The notes under the pieces were generated by a model. That model was not told the origin of the DNA, did not search any database, and worked only from the letters and a program-made list of their open reading frames with translations. From NCBI GenBank assembly GCA_944380925.1, contig CALWJD010000001.1:186001-250000 (forward strand): a stretch of DNA of 64,000 bases. Reading direction: 5' to 3'. This stretch comes from UMGS1491 sp944380925. Its GTDB lineage: Bacteria > Bacillota > Clostridia > Oscillospirales > Acutalibacteraceae. Positions 60,326 through 64,000 of this stretch are shown here, in pieces (the first letter of the stretch is position 1; each line of letters starts with the position of its first letter). A program made the translations under genes and the position numbers.

Positions 60326-61141
60326 TCATTTGATTTGATTAAGTCGTTTTTGAGCAATATCACACCATTTTTGTTCAAGTTCGATACCTATCCACTTTAT
60401 ATTATGTCCTTCTTGATTTAATTTTTCGCAACAAACGGCGAGGGTTCCAGAACCATGAAATGGGTCCAGAATTGTTCCGTCATACTGCCCGTCCTGATTC
60501 TTTGGACAATATGCTTTGATAATTTCAGTTATTAGCGATTCAGGTTTCTGTGTAGGATGTGAAGTCTTTTCGTTTTTGTATAATTTACCTGCGAGAGTCG
60601 GGAATGACCAAATATCTCCCCTCATAGCACCAAGAGGGTTAGGTTCCCAACGTATGCGTTCTCCTTTTGAGTTTTTATAGTAAACGGGATTTTTCAATCT
60701 TTCTTTACTTTTATATGGTATTCGCACATCGTCAACATTATAGACCCAATTTTTATTAGATTTAGAGAACCAAAGGAATGGTTCATACTGTGTTAAAGGG
60801 GCCGTTTTTATTCTACTAAATCCATTTTCATAATACCAAATATTCATTCGGCGGTAGTATAAACCAGTCTCATACATTATGTTTTGTATAAAACCAATGT
60901 TGTGGTGTATACCAAACCATATAATACTTCCGTTTGTGGTTAAAATGTCTTTACACAGGGAAATACGATTTCTAGAAACTTTAAGAAATTCCTCAAGAGT
61001 TAATTTATCGCTGCTATTTCCAAAGTCTTTATTTAAATTATATGGTGGGTCTGTAAGAATAAGGTCAACTTTTATTTTAGCTTCAATCATTTTTTTAAGT
61101 AACATATCCGAATCGCCACAAATTAAACCTTCATATTTCAT
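60326..61141 (-). CDS. DNA methyltransferase, beta-class N6-adenine/N4-cytosine type
   Basis: The enzyme would transfer methyl from SAM to an exocyclic amino group. The 271 residues have motif IV first (LILTDPPYNLNKDF, near residue 31), a middle target-recognition region, HPTQKP, and motif I last (TILDPFHGSGTLAVCCEKLN). This is the beta-class order, and DPPY favours N6-adenine. Its start lies 5 bp after the preceding methyltransferase stop, so both are made from one transcript. The role is modification partner of the nuclease genes upstream. The recognition site is unknown. Confidence 0.9.
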   Translation of the reverse strand: MKYEGLICGDSDMLLKKMIEAKIKVDLILTDPPYNLNKDFGNSSDKLTLEEFLKVSRNRISLCKDILTTNGSIIWFGIHHNIGFIQNIMYETGLYYRRMNIWYYENGFSRIKTAPLTQYEPFLWFSKSNKNWVYNVDDVRIPYKSKERLKNPVYYKNSKGERIRWEPNPLGAMRGDIWSFPTLAGKLYKNEKTSHPTQKPESLITEIIKAYCPKNQDGQYDGTILDPFHGSGTLAVCCEKLNQEGHNIKWIGIELEQKWCDIAQKRLNQIK

Positions 61142-61146
61142 TTTAC

Positions 61147-62313
61147 TTATTTCTTATCCTTTCTAAATATCAAAACATATTGATGATGGATGTTTTCAAC
61201 ATATGCAAACGGGTACCCATATGGTAGGAGTGTCTTATGGTTTTGAAGTAAAATTTTAACACCCTGTAATGTTAATTGGTATCCATCATATGTGTTCTTT
61301 CGGTTTATTGCTTGGATTAAATCACTATGAAAACTGATGAATTCTGATTTGTTTCTAAAGTCAGAAACAACTAAACACATATACTTTTTCGGCTTTAGTA
61401 AACGACCGCATTCAAGGAATACATCATTAACAAGTATGTTTAAAAAATCGTTATAATCTGATATATTTGCCAAATCGTTTTGGTCATTATCCGAATAATT
61501 GGTGGCGAGATTGTTAGCGATCCGCTCCTTTTTTACTTTATAGTCCGCTTTTTTGTTTAGTATTGACCAATAAGGTGGACTAGTAATAACAAAATCAAAT
61601 GCAGAAGTATTTAAATTTTTCAATACTTTCCGACTATCTCCAAGAATGAATTTGTGTTGTTTTGATATTCCTTCCCCAATTTCAGTTTCAAGTCGTTGTT
61701 TGGCTAATTCATGCCATTTGGGTTGTAATTCAATACTGGTACAGTAACGGCCTTCTAATGCACACGCTTTTGCGGTTGAACCGACACCTCCAAAGGGATC
61801 TAATACTTGCATCCCACTTTTTGTAAAAAAAGTTATCAAATGAGCAACATCCTGGTAAGAGAATGGTGATGGATGTTGTTTCTCTATTTGCGCATGAGGA
61901 TGCTTAGAACCCAAGCCTTTTTGATAGAAAAAACTTTTTGTTTCAGGAAGCCATTGTGAACCGTTTAAATTATTTAGTGTATTTCTAGGATCTACTGGCT
62001 TATTTTCAGGAGCAACTTCTGAAATTTGTTGGTCATTTTTTGTTTTACCATACGATAGAAAGGTCTCTGAATTAGATGTAAATATTTCTTTTGGTGGTAC
62101 ATTGTGACCTTTGAGCTTATAAGGATTTTGTGGTGCTGTAATGACTTTACTTTGTTCTTTATAATCTTCTAGTTGTGCAATTGCAAATCTTCTTTGCCCA
62201 CCAGGTGTTTTTGTTGGCTCCAGAAGTCCTTGCTCTATCATTCTATAAATGGTTGAAACACTAATTCCAAGTATTTCAGCGGCTCTTTTTGTGCCTACCA
62301 TATTTTCAATCAT
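61147..62313 (-). CDS. DNA methyltransferase with N-terminal MerR/excisionase HTH
   Basis: The start is ATG 62313 (RBS aaaggtg). Residues 6-50 form a MerR/Xis-type HTH: VGTKRAAEILGISVSTIYRM, then LLEPTKTPGGQRRF. A linker follows, then a methyltransferase with motif I VLDPFGGVGSTAKACALEGR and motif IV VITSPPYWSI. The TSPPYW form favours N4-cytosine methylation, and the I-before-IV order differs from the beta class. The HTH could bind the AGTGTT boxes at its own promoter. At 388 residues it is a fusion rather than separate controller and methylase genes. Confidence 0.88.
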   Translation of the reverse strand: MIENMVGTKRAAEILGISVSTIYRMIEQGLLEPTKTPGGQRRFAIAQLEDYKEQSKVITAPQNPYKLKGHNVPPKEIFTSNSETFLSYGKTKNDQQISEVAPENKPVDPRNTLNNLNGSQWLPETKSFFYQKGLGSKHPHAQIEKQHPSPFSYQDVAHLITFFTKSGMQVLDPFGGVGSTAKACALEGRYCTSIELQPKWHELAKQRLETEIGEGISKQHKFILGDSRKVLKNLNTSAFDFVITSPPYWSILNKKADYKVKKERIANNLATNYSDNDQNDLANISDYNDFLNILVNDVFLECGRLLKPKKYMCLVVSDFRNKSEFISFHSDLIQAINRKNTYDGYQLTLQGVKILLQNHKTLLPYGYPFAYVENIHHQYVLIFRKDKK

Positions 62314-62334
62314 GTAAATCACCTTTCGTCTAAG

Positions 62335-62391
62335 ATAGTGTTCACAATTATAACATGGTGATTAACACTTGTCAACTGCTTTCAACACTTA
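62335..62391 (-). promoter_or_regulatory. Consensus promoter with three AGTGTT boxes (methyltransferase operator)
   Basis: Minus-strand TTGACA (62370-62375), 17-bp spacer, TATAAT (62347-62352). AAGTGTT occurs in direct orientation at 62384-62390 and 62364-62370 (20 bp apart, about two helical turns). The inverted box lies at 62337-62342, beyond the -10. The boxes overlap or flank both hexamers, as expected for a self-repressing controller. The HTH gene starts 22 bp downstream. Confidence 0.75.
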
Positions 62392-63438
62392 TCATTTTTG
62401 CGGTTCGAGAATACCGAGCTTTCTTTTTTCAATATTGATATTTTTGCAATTTAGCTGATTACAAATGATTTGACGAAGATTCATATTATCGTAATCAATA
62501 TAATAACGATCATTTTCTGGTTCTAATCTGCATCCATTCCACAAAAGCAACATCAATGATCCTATTGTCAATGTTCCGATTTTTATGTGTTCAACAGTAT
62601 TTATATCTTTAACCACCTGCCAATAGCCTTGACGCGCATTAGGTAGTTGTAGGCAGATTACAAGAGCTTTATTGTTATACTTATTTATGCCGTATCGTGT
62701 ATTTAGTACAGCAATATCTTCAAGTATGCCTCGTGAAGCATCAAGTGTTTCTCTGCCGAATTCAATTTCAACTGCACCAAACGATCCTGCGACAGAAGAA
62801 TAAATAGCGTCCATTCGTGTATATACATCACCAATTCGTCTTGTAGAGCAATGACATCCAAGAGCTATCAGAAGATTCCTACCAATAAGATTATGGTTTG
62901 CATTCTTCAAGCTATATAGCTTGTCGTATATCTTCTCAAATGTTTTGTCAGATGCGATGATAATTGAACCAAACTTTTGTGTAGAAATAAGTTGAGAAAT
63001 TTGCGTTAATTGTAATTTCCTATTTTCCTCAGTTGGAAATATATATTCTGTTGCGATTGTTTTGTTAGTATTTAAGCATACTTGATTATCGTAATATAAA
63101 GCTCCAACTGGGCATCGGCTGATGCAAATACCGCAATTAATACATTTGCTTGTATCAATACGTGGAATGTCATGTTCTCTATCCCACGAAATAGCATCTA
63201 CGGGGCAAACAGAAACGGACTTATCTTCGGGAAATCCGCTTACTATTGTGCAGTTTATTTCAGAATTACTAAATTTCATGCAACGTGGATTTATGCAACT
63301 AAGGCATCCTACATGGTATTTGTGACCAGAGTAATACTGCAAAGCACCTGGTATATTAGGCTGAACATTAATACGAAATGGAAGTTCTTTTAAGATACCT
63401 ATTTTTTTTCGAGATGAGTTTTCGTTAAATATTTGCAC
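62392..63438 (-). CDS. Protein with two 4Fe-4S cluster motifs and a PD-(D/E)xK-like segment, in R-M operon
   Basis: The start is GTG 63438, overlapping the upstream nuclease gene by 14 bp. The N-terminal part has two ferredoxin-type Cys sets: C45, C48, C53 with C78-Pro (HVGCLSCINPRC, SVCPVDAISW) and C99, C102, C105, C109-Pro (CINCGICISRCPVGAL). The C-terminal part has CHCSTRRIGD, then RMDAIYSS...GAVEIEFGRE and GILEDIAVL. D210 with E224/E226 resembles a PD-(D/E)xK nuclease core. This nuclease reading is inference. No known R-M subunit of this make-up is recognised. It may be a cluster-stabilised nuclease or a redox-sensing partner. Confidence 0.75.
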   Translation of the reverse strand: MQIFNENSSRKKIGILKELPFRINVQPNIPGALQYYSGHKYHVGCLSCINPRCMKFSNSEINCTIVSGFPEDKSVSVCPVDAISWDREHDIPRIDTSKCINCGICISRCPVGALYYDNQVCLNTNKTIATEYIFPTEENRKLQLTQISQLISTQKFGSIIIASDKTFEKIYDKLYSLKNANHNLIGRNLLIALGCHCSTRRIGDVYTRMDAIYSSVAGSFGAVEIEFGRETLDASRGILEDIAVLNTRYGINKYNNKALVICLQLPNARQGYWQVVKDINTVEHIKIGTLTIGSLMLLLWNGCRLEPENDRYYIDYDNMNLRQIICNQLNCKNINIEKRKLGILEPQK

Positions 63439-64000
63439 TCATTAATCCCTCCAAATTATACAGTTTTTCTTTATCAAATCCCTTTTGGTCTATAAGAACA
63501 CTAATAGCAATAGACAATAGTGATTTGAAATCTAGTACTCCGATTTTATATCCATATGTTTTCTTAAAATCCGAAATTAATCTATTTACTTCTGCTCTTT
63601 CATTTGGCATATAATATCCAATTGCTAATGTTGAAACATCGGGAGTTGTTGGGTATGTTTTGCGTGAAAGTAAAATAATTTTATTTTCAATTGCTTGTCG
63701 TATTGCTTTGATGGAGAGGTGTTTTTCTTCAGTTGGTGATTTGATTTCTATAGAGATACTTCTTTGTGGGTCATCAATAATAGCATCCCAACGAGCTCCG
63801 TTATCTCCAGGTCTTGAAAATGAACAGTGAAAACCGATTGTTTTGAATAGCGTGGCTATTAGTGGGTAGAACGTGGTTTGTGTTGCAGTGCTATAATATT
63901 TGAAAAGTTTACTAACAATTTCGTGACTATTATTTCCGCTAGCTGTTAATTTGTTAACTTGTGAAAGAAAAGCAATATCCTCTATTTCAGTAAGCAGTTC
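63425..64000 (-). CDS. Putative restriction endonuclease, PD-(D/E)xK type (N-terminus beyond edge)
   Basis: The minus frame is open from the window edge to a stop at 63425 (191 residues visible). A core NGARWDAIIDDPQRSISIEI then KSPTEE shows Asp (WDAII), and Glu and Lys (EIK) with about 12 residues between them, the PD-(D/E)xK catalytic layout. A helical region follows (SIKAIRQAIENKIILLSRKT). A later in-frame ATG at 63610 would cut off this core and is not the start. It is likely the DNA-cutting subunit of the island. It overlaps the Fe-S gene, which implies tight coupling. Confidence 0.8.
   Translation of the reverse strand, partial: ELLTEIEDIAFLSQVNKLTASGNNSHEIVSKLFKYYSTATQTTFYPLIATLFKTIGFHCSFSRPGDNGARWDAIIDDPQRSISIEIKSPTEEKHLSIKAIRQAIENKIILLSRKTYPTTPDVSTLAIGYYMPNERAEVNRLISDFKKTYGYKIGVLDFKSLLSIAISVLIDQKGFDKEKLYNLEGLMSANI

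Noticed and set aside
63425..63610. Separate 61-codon ORF at the end of the nuclease gene
   Set aside because: The same frame is open to the window edge with a catalytic core upstream, so it is the C-terminus of a larger gene.

Overview
The window is AT-rich and comes from an anaerobic, endospore-lineage member of the Firmicutes/Clostridia. Evidence for this is spoVAE, spoIIP, rubrerythrin, Prp-type processing of ribosomal protein L27, GatCAB beside aspS, Mini-RNase III and clostridial gene orders. No species can be named from sequence alone. Ankyrin-repeat, transglutaminase-like and long secreted coiled-coil proteins suggest life in contact with a host or with other cells (inference).

Layout. 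1-3.2 kb: minus-strand trmD (cut by the edge)-rimM-khpA-rpsP-ffh-ylxM. 3.4-6.5 kb: plus-strand polysaccharide deacetylase, a degenerate amidase-fold/SH3 protein and murD. 6.6-16.5 kb: an accessory block of mostly secreted proteins, namely two ankyrin proteins, a TM/helical protein, a paralogous pair of frameshifted transglutaminase-like genes, a putative secreted HNH nuclease and a sortase-type surface protein with an in-frame stop. The rpsF-ssb-rpsR operon and a tRNA-Leu gene interrupt this block. 16.5-20.8 kb: pheT-pheS-metK. 21-24.2 kb: a 1054-residue unknown helical protein. 24.3-38.5 kb: mostly housekeeping (spoVAE, mtnN, priA, obgE-mrnC, rplU-prp-rpmA, rpoD-dnaG-dgt, yigZ, rpmE), plus a frameshifted YbaK-type deacylase gene and a pair of tiny hydrophobic-peptide genes. 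38.7-50.1 kb: yajC, a coupled pair of very small ORFs, a polar amino-acid ABC transporter, efp, gatCAB-aspS and a LysM/G5/M23 peptidase. 50.2-54.5 kb: a secreted gene split at a T9 run, smpB, and a 953-residue secreted protein in which two copies of one domain flank an Arg/Glu coiled coil encoded by an 81-bp tandem repeat. 54.8-59.4 kb: ndk, rubrerythrin, murC, a membrane protein that appears to lack any normal start codon, and spoIIP. 59.6-64 kb: tRNA-Gln and tRNA-Pro, then a restriction-modification island running off the right edge.

The most unusual locus is the island at 60.3-64 kb. A PD-(D/E)xK nuclease (partial) overlaps a gene for a protein with two ferredoxin-type 4Fe-4S cluster motifs and a second nuclease-like segment. 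These are followed by a DNA methyltransferase with an N-terminal MerR/excisionase-type HTH and by a second amino-methyltransferase. The HTH-methyltransferase has a consensus promoter (TTGACA-17-TATAAT) surrounded by three AGTGTT boxes, which suggests autoregulation.

A second theme is that most of the secreted or orphan genes carry their own near-consensus sigma-A promoter with a 16-17 bp spacer. Several of them are broken by small indels or a nonsense codon, often in homopolymers. Pseudogenisation, slippage-based expression and assembly error cannot be told apart from this sequence.
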